In this document: positions 1 to 7,196 of the stretch, in pieces
Position numbering within the stretch: the first letter of the stretch is position 1
How the letters are laid out: each line of letters opens with the position of its first letter
Made by a program: the position numbers and the translations under genes
The notes under the pieces: generated by a model
The model's input: the letters and a program-made list of their open reading frames with translations, nothing else
What the model was told of the DNA's origin: nothing
Database searches by the model: none
NCBI GenBank assembly: GCA_944363865.1
Contig: CALVVN010000032.1
Coordinates: forward strand, 1 to 24,968
Direction of reading: 5' to 3'
Origin: an uncultured Bacilli bacterium
GTDB lineage: Bacteria > Bacillota_I > Bacilli_A > RF39 > UBA660
Length of the DNA: 24,968 nt

Positions 1-243
1 CTTAGGATCAAATACAAATCTAGTTTCTTCATCAGTATAGGTTTTTAACGCACTTTCCCAAAGTGTATAAGAATTTCTTTGATAATTTAGTGCCATTGGC
101 AAAGTAAAATATAAATAATTTTCTAAACTGGAGCTCTCAAAATGTGGATTGGCATCTTCTGGCATTACTTCTCCGCCAAGTTCCCCATTTTTATACATTA
201 CAATAAGTTTAACAACTTTATCTAATATTTTTTCTTTATTCAT
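1..243 (-). CDS. Conserved hypothetical protein, 5' part only
   Basis: Reading leftward from ATG at 243, 81 codons stay open and run off the left edge, so only the N-terminus is seen. It begins MNKEKILDKVVKLIV and contains MPEDANPHFE and FTLPMALNYQRNSY, then LWESALKTY and FVFDPK. A GGAGA Shine-Dalgarno site lies just upstream. From memory, this MPEDxNP / LNYQR pattern belongs to a widespread uncharacterised family sometimes linked to helix-hairpin-helix DNA glycosylase-like proteins. The part that would prove that link is outside the window, so no function is assigned. It may have its own transcript, since a TATAAT box lies at 291..286 with only a poor -35. Confidence 0.6.
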   Translation of the reverse strand, partial: MNKEKILDKVVKLIVMYKNGELGGEVMPEDANPHFESSSLENYLYFTLPMALNYQRNSYTLWESALKTYTDEETRFVFDPK

Positions 244-595
244 GACTTTCTCCACTTACAACTTTCAAGATAATTTAACAACAAAATTATACTATATACG
301 GCAATTTTTTTCTATACTCCTATTAAAATTTAATAATAATTCATATATAATATTTATAGAAAAAGAACAAAGTTCGTAACTTGTATATAATTCGCTCCAA
401 TAATATAAATTTTCACTAGTTGTACTAGTGCTTTTTTGATTTTGCCTAAAAATTTTATTGCAAATCTATTGACTTTTTACACTAACTATTTTAATTTTCT
501 TTAAATAAAATACCAAAGTTTCAATACATTCAAATTCATTATTTATTAAATCTTCAAACTATCTAAAAGTTTCTAAACAAAAAACAATTTTTTTA
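244..595. other. Non-coding gap of about 350 bases
   Basis: I see no convincing gene here. It holds the leader of the minus-strand gene starting at 243 (TATAAT at 291..286, GGAGA just before the ATG), a plus-orientation hairpin with a T-run at 414-437, and an A-run/T-run stretch near 577-594 that might weakly end the DUF1003 gene. The rest is featureless AT-rich sequence. Confidence 0.5.
414..437 (+). terminator. Terminator-like hairpin, plus orientation
   Basis: A perfect 7-bp stem (CACTAGT / ACTAGTG) with a 3-base loop is followed directly by CTTTTTT. The T-run is on the plus strand, but no plus-strand gene lies upstream in the window, so what it would terminate is unclear. Confidence 0.45.
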
Positions 596-1105
596 CTATT
601 TTAAAGATTCTTTTTCATCAATATATTTAAAAAGTTTTTTTTGATTTTTAATAATTTCATCCATTTGGTTATGGAGTTCTTCTAAAATTAGTTCACTTTT
701 TAAATCTGTTAAATAATCATTTTCATTTCTCATGCTATCTTTTTTAGATTGTCTATTTTGACTCATCATGATAAAAGGCGCTTGCAATGCTGAAATACAA
801 GATAATAACAAATTAAGTAAAATAAAAGGATATGGATCTACAGGATTTTTAATAATTATAAAAGTATTTAAAACTATCCAAAAAAGAATAAAAGATGCAA
901 AACAAATTATAAATACCCAACTACCCGCAAGTGCAGTTATCTTATCGGCAACCTTTTCACTAAAAGTTAAATTATCATTTTTTTCTAAATTAATGCTAAT
1001 TGGATTGTCTATAAGCATTTCCATTAATTCATCATGCTCTTCATCAGTTAAATTAGTGCTTACTAAAGCTTTTACCAACTCTTTTCTTGTCTTAGGTTTT
1101 TCCAT
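596..1105 (-). CDS. DUF1003 family membrane protein
   Basis: This 169-residue protein has a charged N-terminus, two transmembrane helices (about residues 58-84 and 92-114), the DUF1003 hallmark LQAPFIMMSQNRQ after helix 2, and a charged, probably coiled-coil tail rich in Glu and Lys (about 125-169). The pattern of two helices followed by SQNRQxxxD is typical of DUF1003 (PF06210), whose biochemical role is not known. The ATG at 1105 is preceded by GAGGA at a suitable distance. The gene begins 10 bases after the stop of the larger membrane-protein gene upstream, so the two probably share a transcript. A weak A-run/T-run at 577-594 may end it. Confidence 0.85.
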   Translation of the reverse strand: MEKPKTRKELVKALVSTNLTDEEHDELMEMLIDNPISINLEKNDNLTFSEKVADKITALAGSWVFIICFASFILFWIVLNTFIIIKNPVDPYPFILLNLLLSCISALQAPFIMMSQNRQSKKDSMRNENDYLTDLKSELILEELHNQMDEIIKNQKKLFKYIDEKESLK

Positions 1106-1115
1106 AATATATTCC

Positions 1116-2720
1116 TCATTTCAAATTAACATTAAAACTTTTATTTCTAACTGTAATATTTAGTATAATTTTTGTTGCATCAGTAACCTCTAAAGGTACC
1201 TCTGCATAAACTTCTCTTCCGTTCAAATATTCATATTCAAACGTTTCGATATTAGTGGTCTTAGTAACCCCATTTATAGTATAAACTAATTTACCAAATA
1301 GACTAATTAAATCTTCATTATTTTTTAAATACTTATTGATATATAATTTCTCATTATTATCAAAATCAACTTCTAATTTCATAATAGTTTTAGGTATTTT
1401 TCCAACAATATCAGGTTTCAATACCTTTTCACCTGTATAACATGTTCCAACTACACAGTATTCGTAATTAATTGTATAAGAACTTTTAAACTCATACGAC
1501 ATAACAATTGCACTCATATCTGTTAAAGTACTTGACTTTAAATCAATTAAATTCCCTAAATTAATCTCCTGAATATCATCATCTTTTTGATAATAAATAG
1601 GTCTAATAATGACATCTCTATGATTTGATTTAATCTCACCACTAGAATAATTAACATCACTTCTCATCCTAAAAATATAAGAATCACTAACCTTTTCTTT
1701 AGGAATCTCATAAATCAAAATATAAACTTTTTCTTCGCCAGGATATAAAGTTTGTTTATAATATCCCTCTCCAAAATCTATAAAATAATTATTTTTAGAA
1801 AAACTAACAGGATATTCTTCGCCATCAACAATTAACTTTAAATCTTCAGTTTTTAACACTTTTCTTTCATCAGTATTGTTATTCATACTTATTTGAACAA
1901 TAACATATTCCTTATCTTCATTTATATAATTGCCAACATAGTCTACATTACTTGCATAAGATGATAAAACTTTAAAATTAACTCCATCAATACTAAATAA
2001 CTCAGTTTCATTGAATTTTTTATTATAAACTTCAAAATTAAGATAAATCATAAAACCAAAAGACACAAGCAATAATGCACATATAACACCAAAGAAAAAC
2101 TTATTTTCTAGTGCATAATATTTAAACTCTCTAAAAGTTCTTCTGGCTTTTCTCTTTATTTTATAATTATCTTTACCAAAACTTATTTCAACTTCTTCAT
2201 CATCTGGCGCTTCAATATTTAACTCTTCCATATCTTTTCTAAAATCAAATTTTTTTATATCAAAGCCAATCCCACGAATAAACATCATTACTAAAAAGAA
2301 ATACTGTGGTAAATTAACAATTAGAATAATATCTCTATAAGTACGAAGCGCTCTTTCATCTACAACTTCATTTTCAATGACAGATAAAAATCCAAAATAA
2401 ATTATAAATACAATAAAAAGCAATAAATAAAAGCAACACATATAAACATACAAGGCTCTTTTTTTGTCTTTCCATTTTAGCAAAATATAAATAGTCGCAC
2501 CAAGCAAAATAATAAGTGCAATAGCTAAAAATAAATAAAAATCAATTAACGACCCTGCCAAATTATCAACATAAGAATAATAACCATTTGATACATAACC
2601 ATTAAAAAAATTCAATAAAGCAGTTGATTTATAAGCAACATATAGCAAAAATGCAAATATAAACAAATGAATTAATCTAAAATGTTTTATCAAAAATGCA
2701 TAAGGCTTTCTTATAATCAC
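1116..2720 (-). CDS. Five-helix membrane protein with beta-rich (DUF4352-like) outer domain
   Basis: From the chosen start, four hydrophobic helices lie at about residues 11-28, 52-77, 88-112 and 130-148. A charged cytoplasmic loop follows (about 152-205, with an acidic PDDEEVE run and a basic KIKRKARR run), then a fifth helix (about 208-230). The last 300 or so residues are outside and beta-rich. Their first part, with IVQISMNNNTDE, LIVDGEEY and a PGEEKVYILIYEIP stretch, resembles the DUF4352-type immunoglobulin-like fold; the end is unrecognised. The GTG at 2720 is preferred because AAGGAG at 2735..2730 sits 9 bases before it; the TTG at 2729 would touch the ribosome site. The function is unknown. 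A sensor or envelope-scaffold role is only a guess. Confidence 0.75.
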   Translation of the reverse strand: MIIRKPYAFLIKHFRLIHLFIFAFLLYVAYKSTALLNFFNGYVSNGYYSYVDNLAGSLIDFYLFLAIALIILLGATIYILLKWKDKKRALYVYMCCFYLLLFIVFIIYFGFLSVIENEVVDERALRTYRDIILIVNLPQYFFLVMMFIRGIGFDIKKFDFRKDMEELNIEAPDDEEVEISFGKDNYKIKRKARRTFREFKYYALENKFFFGVICALLLVSFGFMIYLNFEVYNKKFNETELFSIDGVNFKVLSSYASNVDYVGNYINEDKEYVIVQISMNNNTDERKVLKTEDLKLIVDGEEYPVSFSKNNYFIDFGEGYYKQTLYPGEEKVYILIYEIPKEKVSDSYIFRMRSDVNYSSGEIKSNHRDVIIRPIYYQKDDDIQEINLGNLIDLKSSTLTDMSAIVMSYEFKSSYTINYEYCVVGTCYTGEKVLKPDIVGKIPKTIMKLEVDFDNNEKLYINKYLKNNEDLISLFGKLVYTINGVTKTTNIETFEYEYLNGREVYAEVPLEVTDATKIILNITVRNKSFNVNLK

Positions 2721-2749
2721 ATTTAACAACTCCTTTATTATACAATCTA

Positions 2750-2778
2750 ATTATAAAATAATATCAAATATTTTACAA
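2750..2778 (-). promoter_or_regulatory. Sigma-A-like promoter for the five-helix membrane protein gene
   Basis: On the minus strand, -35 TTGTAA (2778..2773), a 17-base spacer and -10 TATAAT (2755..2750). Predicted transcription would start near 2743, leaving room for the AAGGAG site at 2735..2730. A second TATAAT at 2742..2737 is too close to the ribosome site to serve. Confidence 0.6.
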
Positions 2779-2801
2779 TAAAAAAACCTAATTACTAGGT
2801 T
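2779..2801 (-). terminator. Intrinsic terminator after the LysM gene
   Basis: On the minus strand, AACCTA and TAGGTT form a 6-bp stem with a 5-base loop, followed by a T-run down to 2779. The stem overlaps the LysM stop codon (2802..2800), a compact arrangement also seen after the thioredoxin-like gene. Confidence 0.7.
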
Positions 2802-3129
2802 AATCTTTGTAAAAAATCATCTGTCCAGGAAGCAAATAGATACTTTTATTTTGTTTAATAACATCGTTTTCACTGACATTAAAGATTTTACTTACCCCTG
2901 CAAGTGTGTCATCATCTTTTGTAATATAAAACTGAACACCTTTTTTAGGAATTAACAAAACTTGATTTGGATAAATATACTCATCCATTTTTAAACCATT
3001 TAATTCAGCAAGTAATTTCGGATTGACATTAAACCTTCTACTAATTTTATATAAAGTATCTCCTTCAGATACCACATAAACACTATAATAAGGAGTTTCA
3101 ATCATTTCCCTATTAACATTTAATAACAT
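2800..3129 (-). CDS. Small protein with two LysM domains
   Basis: This 109-residue protein consists almost entirely of two LysM repeats. The first (about 17-61) has YVVSEGDTLYKIS, then NVNPKLLAELN and PNQVLLIP. The second (about 66-107) has a KDDDTLAGVSKIF core and ends PGQMIFY. LysM domains bind N-acetylglucosamine polymers such as peptidoglycan. There is no signal peptide or membrane helix, so it is either exported unconventionally or acts in the mother cell like the LysM proteins of spore cortex or coat assembly. The cotJ locus elsewhere in the window makes a spore link plausible but unproven. The start is ATG 3129, with AGGTGA at 3140..3135 five bases before it. The in-frame GTG at 3138 overlaps that site and is rejected. 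Confidence 0.85.
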   Translation of the reverse strand: MLLNVNREMIETPYYSVYVVSEGDTLYKISRRFNVNPKLLAELNGLKMDEYIYPNQVLLIPKKGVQFYITKDDDTLAGVSKIFNVSENDVIKQNKSIYLLPGQMIFYKD

Positions 3130-3130
3130 A

Positions 3131-3175
3131 AAAATCACCTAATATAATATATGATTTTTATATTAAAGTGATTTT
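3131..3175 (-). promoter_or_regulatory. Long hairpin covering the LysM gene's ribosome binding site
   Basis: The outer arms AAAATCAC (3131-3138) and GTGATTTT (3168-3175) pair perfectly, and inner AATATA/TATATT stretches can extend the stem. On the minus-strand RNA, the 5' arm overlaps the stop codon of the upstream gene and the 3' arm contains the AGGTGA ribosome site of the LysM gene. It may couple translation of the two genes or act as a leaky terminator. Confidence 0.45.
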
Positions 3176-4289
3176 ATTTATTATAAATAAATATTCTATT
3201 ACTATCATTAAAATTTAACTCAAAATAATGTAAAACTAATTCACTACCTGATAATGGATTAAATCTATATAAATTATCTTTATAAATATAATATACATCG
3301 TTATTATAAATGTAAGAAACATTAAAATCTTCATTATCAATAAATCTAGTTAATATATTTTCATTATAAGTATAAAAATAACTATTATTAAGCACAACTA
3401 AATTATTATATTGTAAGTCAAAATACATAACTTTATCTTTTTTATATTCATTAAGTTCTGCATCTACTTTTTTACCATTTTCATATTTTATATGACCAGT
3501 TTCTTTGCTTCCAATTAATTCTATACGACCATTTTTCATGTTTATTTCATATAGATTTTCATTCTTATTATCAAATAAGTATATATTTTTCTTATGAGTT
3601 CCAGAAATATAAGAATCATAACTTATTTCATAATCTGTTTCAAAAATCTTATAATTTCCATCAGTAATATCTAATAAAATGAACTTAGTAAAAAACAAGT
3701 CTTCGTCATAATTTGGAAAAAACAACTTATTTTCGTGTAAATAACTCAAATCATTACTATACCTATCAGTTTCAAAAATATCTAAAGTTTTAACGCCATC
3801 GCCATTGAGCAAATAAAATCCATTATATTTCCAAACTGCAATATAAGTATTATCATCCAAATTATCTGAAAAATAAAACTCATCTTCCGCATCATTTTCA
3901 TTCATAACTTTTAAATTTAAACTATCTAAATAATCAAAAACATCTTCTTCAGATATCATAGAAAAATGAATTAACTCTTTTTCGCTGTTATAACATAGTG
4001 GATAACTTTCTAATCCGTTTAAAACAGGATTTAAACAATCGTAATTTTCTCCGTCAAACAAATTAACACTTTCAAGTAACTTTTTAGTTAGTTTTCTATT
4101 ATTAAACACTAAGAAATTAACAACAAGGTCATCTTTGCTAATTTCAAAATAATACTTACCATCTTCATACTTTTCTAAAATACTATAACCATCCAAATCA
4201 TATTTAATACTATAATCAGATAAATAGAATTTTAATAAAAGAACTATAACCAAAACTAATAAAACACAAAAAGCGATTTTCTTTATCAT
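3174..4289 (-). CDS. Membrane-anchored protein, possible propeller-like outer domain, unknown function
   Basis: A single N-terminal hydrophobic helix (about residues 6-23, FCVLLVLVIVLLLKF) is followed by about 345 polar, tyrosine- and asparagine-rich residues outside the membrane. The later half repeats short strand-like units such as NIYLFDNKNENLYEI, YFYTYNENIL, VYYIYKDNLYRF, which could be blades of a beta-propeller, but no known motif is visible. Two cysteines (in NYDCLNP and PLCYN) lie close together and could form a disulfide, which fits the thioredoxin-like gene just upstream. ATG 4289 is chosen over TTG 4298. Neither has a good ribosome site, because the upstream terminator's T-run sits there, so the start is less certain than the gene. 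Confidence 0.6.
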   Translation of the reverse strand: MIKKIAFCVLLVLVIVLLLKFYLSDYSIKYDLDGYSILEKYEDGKYYFEISKDDLVVNFLVFNNRKLTKKLLESVNLFDGENYDCLNPVLNGLESYPLCYNSEKELIHFSMISEEDVFDYLDSLNLKVMNENDAEDEFYFSDNLDDNTYIAVWKYNGFYLLNGDGVKTLDIFETDRYSNDLSYLHENKLFFPNYDEDLFFTKFILLDITDGNYKIFETDYEISYDSYISGTHKKNIYLFDNKNENLYEINMKNGRIELIGSKETGHIKYENGKKVDAELNEYKKDKVMYFDLQYNNLVVLNNSYFYTYNENILTRFIDNEDFNVSYIYNNDVYYIYKDNLYRFNPLSGSELVLHYFELNFNDSNRIFIYNK

Positions 4290-4295
4290 ATTATA

Positions 4296-4325
4296 CAAAA
4301 AAATTAATGAATATTATTCATTAAT
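4296..4325 (-). terminator. Intrinsic terminator after the thioredoxin-like gene
   Basis: ATTAATGAAT (4303-4312) and ATTCATTAAT (4316-4325) form a perfect 10-bp stem with a 3-base loop. On the minus strand it is followed by a run of T to about 4297. It overlaps the stop codon at 4316..4314 and ends only a few bases before the next gene's start. Confidence 0.75.
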
Positions 4326-4772
4326 TACTCCATTATCAACTAAAAACTGTATTAACTCTGATTCTTCAACATATCCACTGATGTAATCAATTAATACACC
4401 ATGATAAGTTAACATTGTGTATGGAGTTCCGCTAAAAGTATCTGAAATATCATAAGTACCACTTAAAGTTGAATAATCAGCATTAGATAATTCATCAGTA
4501 TGGAACCAATATACATTTAAATCTTCATATTGACTTTCTACACTCTCAACTACTGGTTGATACATTTCACAAAAATGACAAGTTGTTTGTGCAATAACAG
4601 CAATAGTATATTCTTCTTTCAAGCTATCGTTTACCCATTCAGACACACTATCAGTTGAACTCATAGTATTATTTCCACTATCTGTTTCTAATAAAAATGA
4701 TAATCCAACAAAAGCAGCTAATAAAACTATCACAATAATAACTACTTTATACTTTTCCCAAAAATTCTTCAT
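4314..4772 (-). CDS. Membrane-anchored thioredoxin-like protein
   Basis: This 152-residue protein has a short basic N-terminus, one transmembrane anchor (about residues 9-27), a Ser/Asp/Asn-rich linker, then a thioredoxin fold facing outward. The active site is C65-H-F-C68, preceded by the strand YTIAVIAQTT; the cis-proline motif is SGTPYT (P117). It probably oxidises, reduces or shuffles disulfides of exported proteins. CHFC is an unusual variant: CGPC is usual for thioredoxin and CPHC for DsbA. ATG 4772 has AGGTGA just upstream. A strong terminator follows directly, and a promoter lies at 4791-4819, so it is probably a single-gene transcript. Confidence 0.85.
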   Translation of the reverse strand: MKNFWEKYKVVIIVIVLLAAFVGLSFLLETDSGNNTMSSTDSVSEWVNDSLKEEYTIAVIAQTTCHFCEMYQPVVESVESQYEDLNVYWFHTDELSNADYSTLSGTYDISDTFSGTPYTMLTYHGVLIDYISGYVEESELIQFLVDNGVINE

Positions 4773-4790
4773 ACTTCACCTCACAATGAT

Positions 4791-4819
4791 ATTTTAATAC
4801 AATATGAGATAAAATACAA
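4791..4819 (-). promoter_or_regulatory. Promoter for the thioredoxin-like gene
   Basis: On the minus strand, -35 TTGTAT (4819..4814), a 17-base spacer and -10 TAAAAT (4796..4791), placed right after the stop of the upstream membrane-protein gene. Confidence 0.5.
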
Positions 4820-4820
4820 G

Positions 4821-5225
4821 TTATTTATTTGCATAAAGCCTATATTCCATAACTGATAAACCAGCCAATAATAAGTATAAAATTGGTTTAACAATTCGAC
4901 TAATCCAAAAAATACTATCCACAAATAAACTACTTTCATCTACAAAACTATTTAATGAATAACTAATATTGGGTAATATAAAACTACCAATTAGTCCCAA
5001 TACAATGATGAAACAATTTTTACTAATTCTAATTTTTACATTACCATTTTTATAATTAATTACTATAATAAATAAATTAAAAGCTAAAAAACAATTTAAT
5101 ATCAAATATAAAAGACCAAACAAATTAGAATTAAAAAATAAATACTTTATAATTTCTATTAAAGTTAAACTAATAAACACCAATAAAATAACAATATAAA
5201 TTAAAAAGCAAATATTTTTTTTCAT
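4821..5225 (-). CDS. Small four-helix membrane protein, unknown
   Basis: The 134-residue product is mostly hydrophobic, with helices near residues 5-25, 32-54, 66-84 and 105-123 and a short basic N-terminus (MKKN). No family was recognised. ATG 5225 is chosen because AGGAG lies five bases before it; an in-frame ATG at 5243 would lie upstream of that site and overlap the -10 box. Its promoter at 5242-5271 is back to back with that of the plus-strand ribonuclease gene. Confidence 0.65.
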   Translation of the reverse strand: MKKNICFLIYIVILLVFISLTLIEIIKYLFFNSNLFGLLYLILNCFLAFNLFIIVINYKNGNVKIRISKNCFIIVLGLIGSFILPNISYSLNSFVDESSLFVDSIFWISRIVKPILYLLLAGLSVMEYRLYANK

Positions 5226-5241
5226 AAAAACTCCTAAAAAC

Positions 5242-5271
5242 ATTATATCAAACTTTTTTATTTAGTTGCAA
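5242..5271 (-). promoter_or_regulatory. Promoter for the four-helix membrane protein gene
   Basis: On the minus strand, -35 TTGCAA, an 18-base spacer and -10 TATAAT (5247..5242). The AGGAG ribosome site follows a few bases downstream. Confidence 0.6.
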
Positions 5272-5279
5272 AGTTTTAA

Positions 5280-5309
5280 TTGATTAAACAAAACAAACTA
5301 TGATACAAT
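5280..5309 (+). promoter_or_regulatory. Promoter for the RNB-domain gene
   Basis: -35 TTGATT (5280-5285), an 18-base spacer, and an extended -10 with TG at 5301-5302 and TACAAT at 5304-5309. AGGTG at 5325-5329 then serves ATG 5334. Confidence 0.55.
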
Positions 5310-5333
5310 CAAAATATAGATTGTAGGTGCAAA

Positions 5334-7196
5334 ATGGGTAAAAAGGTTTCTGTTATTAAAATTATTGAAGAGAACGATGATTTAAACATAATTTTGGAAG
5401 AATTACAAAAAAAATTAAATTATAATATTAGCATGGATAATTCTAAACAATTAATTCGTTTGCTTTTTAAACTACTTGATACTGAAGTAACAGATTACGT
5501 AAAAACTCAAGATGAAAATGTTTTTTCAAACGCCTTAAAAATAATAGCGCTACTAGATAAAACAGTTGCATCTGGCACATTTAGCAAAAACGACTCTCAC
5601 TTATACTACTATAAACAAGCTCGCCTAATAATCAAACTAACTGGATTGATTGGCGAGTTTTTAAATGAAGGAATGGAAGATAATTTAAATCTAATAAAAG
5701 AAAGACTTAACTTATTAGATTTTAAAAATGAAAAAGAAATAAGTAAAAAATTTAATTCACAAATAAGTGATTTAGAAAATGTTTTAGAAGGAAAAAGAGT
5801 CTTAAAGATATGCGAAGCAGGAAAACAATTAGAACAAGAAAAACAAAATGCTGAAAACGCCAAAATGTTCATGAAATTATTAGAAAAATGTTTTGTGTGC
5901 GTAGAAGCAGAAAGTGATGATATATATTATTATTTACATTTACTACATGTATTAAAAAGTCAAATTGAAGTGCCAGAGATTGATCTAGCTTATTTTGAAC
6001 AATTAAAAAGTTTAAAAAAGCCAAATAAATCAACTAGGTACAAAATAATTTTATCAGAAATTGAGTACATTATGAAAAATAAAAATAAAGTGAATTCTCT
6101 AAGTGATACAATGACTAAATATCAAATAGAAACCGATTTTCCATGTTCAGATATAAGCTCTAGCCCAAGCATACAAATATTAACATATAAGCAAGTTTCA
6201 CCAATAACTTTCACAATTGATTCAGATAGTTTAGGGACAATTAAAGATGATGCGTTATCAATAAAAAGAGAAAAAGATGGATACACTTTAGGTATTCACA
6301 TAATAAATGTAGGGGCCTTTATATTACCTAATTCTCCATTAGACAAAGCAATATATAATCGTTTTAGATCTTTATATTTACCAAATCAAGTAATACACAT
6401 GATTCCTAAAGAAATGTCTAAATCATACCTATCATTAGAAGCAAAAATACCTAGAAATGTACTAAGTTTATATGCTAGAATTAGTGAAAATGGAAAAGTA
6501 CAATCATATACTTTTTCTAATGAAACAACATCAATAACTCACAATTTATCATATTATTTATCTGATAGAATTTTGAGAAGAGAAACTACAGCAAGTGGAG
6601 AAATTGACTACAACTTAAAATTATTAGAACACGTTACATCACTACTTGAAAACGCTCAAAAAAATGATTATAGAAATATAAAAGAATTGTTTGGCGAAGA
6701 CACAAATACTGATACACTGGCATTGTCAGAAAAAATAGTAAGTGAAAGTATGGTGTTATATAATAGTTTACTTGCAGAATATCTTTCACAATTTGATGGA
6801 CTTCCAGTCATATATAGGATTCACGAAAAACCAACAGCATCCAGTATAGAATCGATCATAAAAAATCATTCAAATCCAAGCGAAGATTTAATTACCCTTT
6901 TAAAAGAAATCTATCCTAAAGCAAACTATTCCTTAGAAAATATAGGACACTATGGATTAAAACTTCCTACATACTCCCACTCAAGTTCTCCAATAAGAAG
7001 ATATGTTGATATTTATATGCAAAGATTATATTCACTTTCATCAAAAAGTTTAACAGTTCAAGAACTTGAAGCCTTACAAAAAGAAGCAGAAGCATTAGTT
7101 GAATTTGCAAACAAAAGAGAAAAAGAATTAAAATTATTTCAAGATGAGTATGAACACGCATATATTAAAACTTTTAAACCAGATAACAGAAATTAA
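5334..7196 (+). CDS. RNB-domain (RNase II/R-like) protein without OB-fold domains
   Basis: This 620-residue protein belongs to the RNase II/R superfamily. Residues 1 to about 270 are helical and unrecognised. An RNB domain follows (about 290-600), with FTID at 293-296, LGIHIINVGAFI, a region matching the YLPxxVIxMxP motif, and SPIRRYVD (552-559), whose arginines grip RNA in the family. RNase R and RNase II degrade RNA 3' to 5' with four clustered aspartates. Here the first (D296) and last two (D305, D306) are present, but the loop between is one residue longer and the position of the second carries I303. No cold-shock or S1 domain is visible; RNase R has both. It may be a slow nuclease or an RNA-binding relative. 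Its stop overlaps that of the convergent ATPase gene. Confidence 0.8.
   Translation: MGKKVSVIKIIEENDDLNIILEELQKKLNYNISMDNSKQLIRLLFKLLDTEVTDYVKTQDENVFSNALKIIALLDKTVASGTFSKNDSHLYYYKQARLIIKLTGLIGEFLNEGMEDNLNLIKERLNLLDFKNEKEISKKFNSQISDLENVLEGKRVLKICEAGKQLEQEKQNAENAKMFMKLLEKCFVCVEAESDDIYYYLHLLHVLKSQIEVPEIDLAYFEQLKSLKKPNKSTRYKIILSEIEYIMKNKNKVNSLSDTMTKYQIETDFPCSDISSSPSIQILTYKQVSPITFTIDSDSLGTIKDDALSIKREKDGYTLGIHIINVGAFILPNSPLDKAIYNRFRSLYLPNQVIHMIPKEMSKSYLSLEAKIPRNVLSLYARISENGKVQSYTFSNETTSITHNLSYYLSDRILRRETTASGEIDYNLKLLEHVTSLLENAQKNDYRNIKELFGEDTNTDTLALSEKIVSESMVLYNSLLAEYLSQFDGLPVIYRIHEKPTASSIESIIKNHSNPSEDLITLLKEIYPKANYSLENIGHYGLKLPTYSHSSSPIRRYVDIYMQRLYSLSSKSLTVQELEALQKEAEALVEFANKREKELKLFQDEYEHAYIKTFKPDNRN

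Noticed and set aside
149..379. Plus-strand open frame of 76 codons
   Set aside because: It overlaps the clearly coding minus-strand partial gene and has a low-complexity translation with no ribosome site.
768..1163. Plus-strand open frame opposite the DUF1003 gene
   Set aside because: The minus-strand frame shows a recognised family and a ribosome site; this one is its mirror.
2737..2742. TATAAT as the -10 of the five-helix protein gene
   Set aside because: Transcription would start inside the ribosome site; the box at 2755..2750 with TTGTAA fits better.
5334..7196. Calling the RNB gene rnr
   Set aside because: No cold-shock or S1 domains, and the acidic loop is altered, so a plain RNase R name would mislead.
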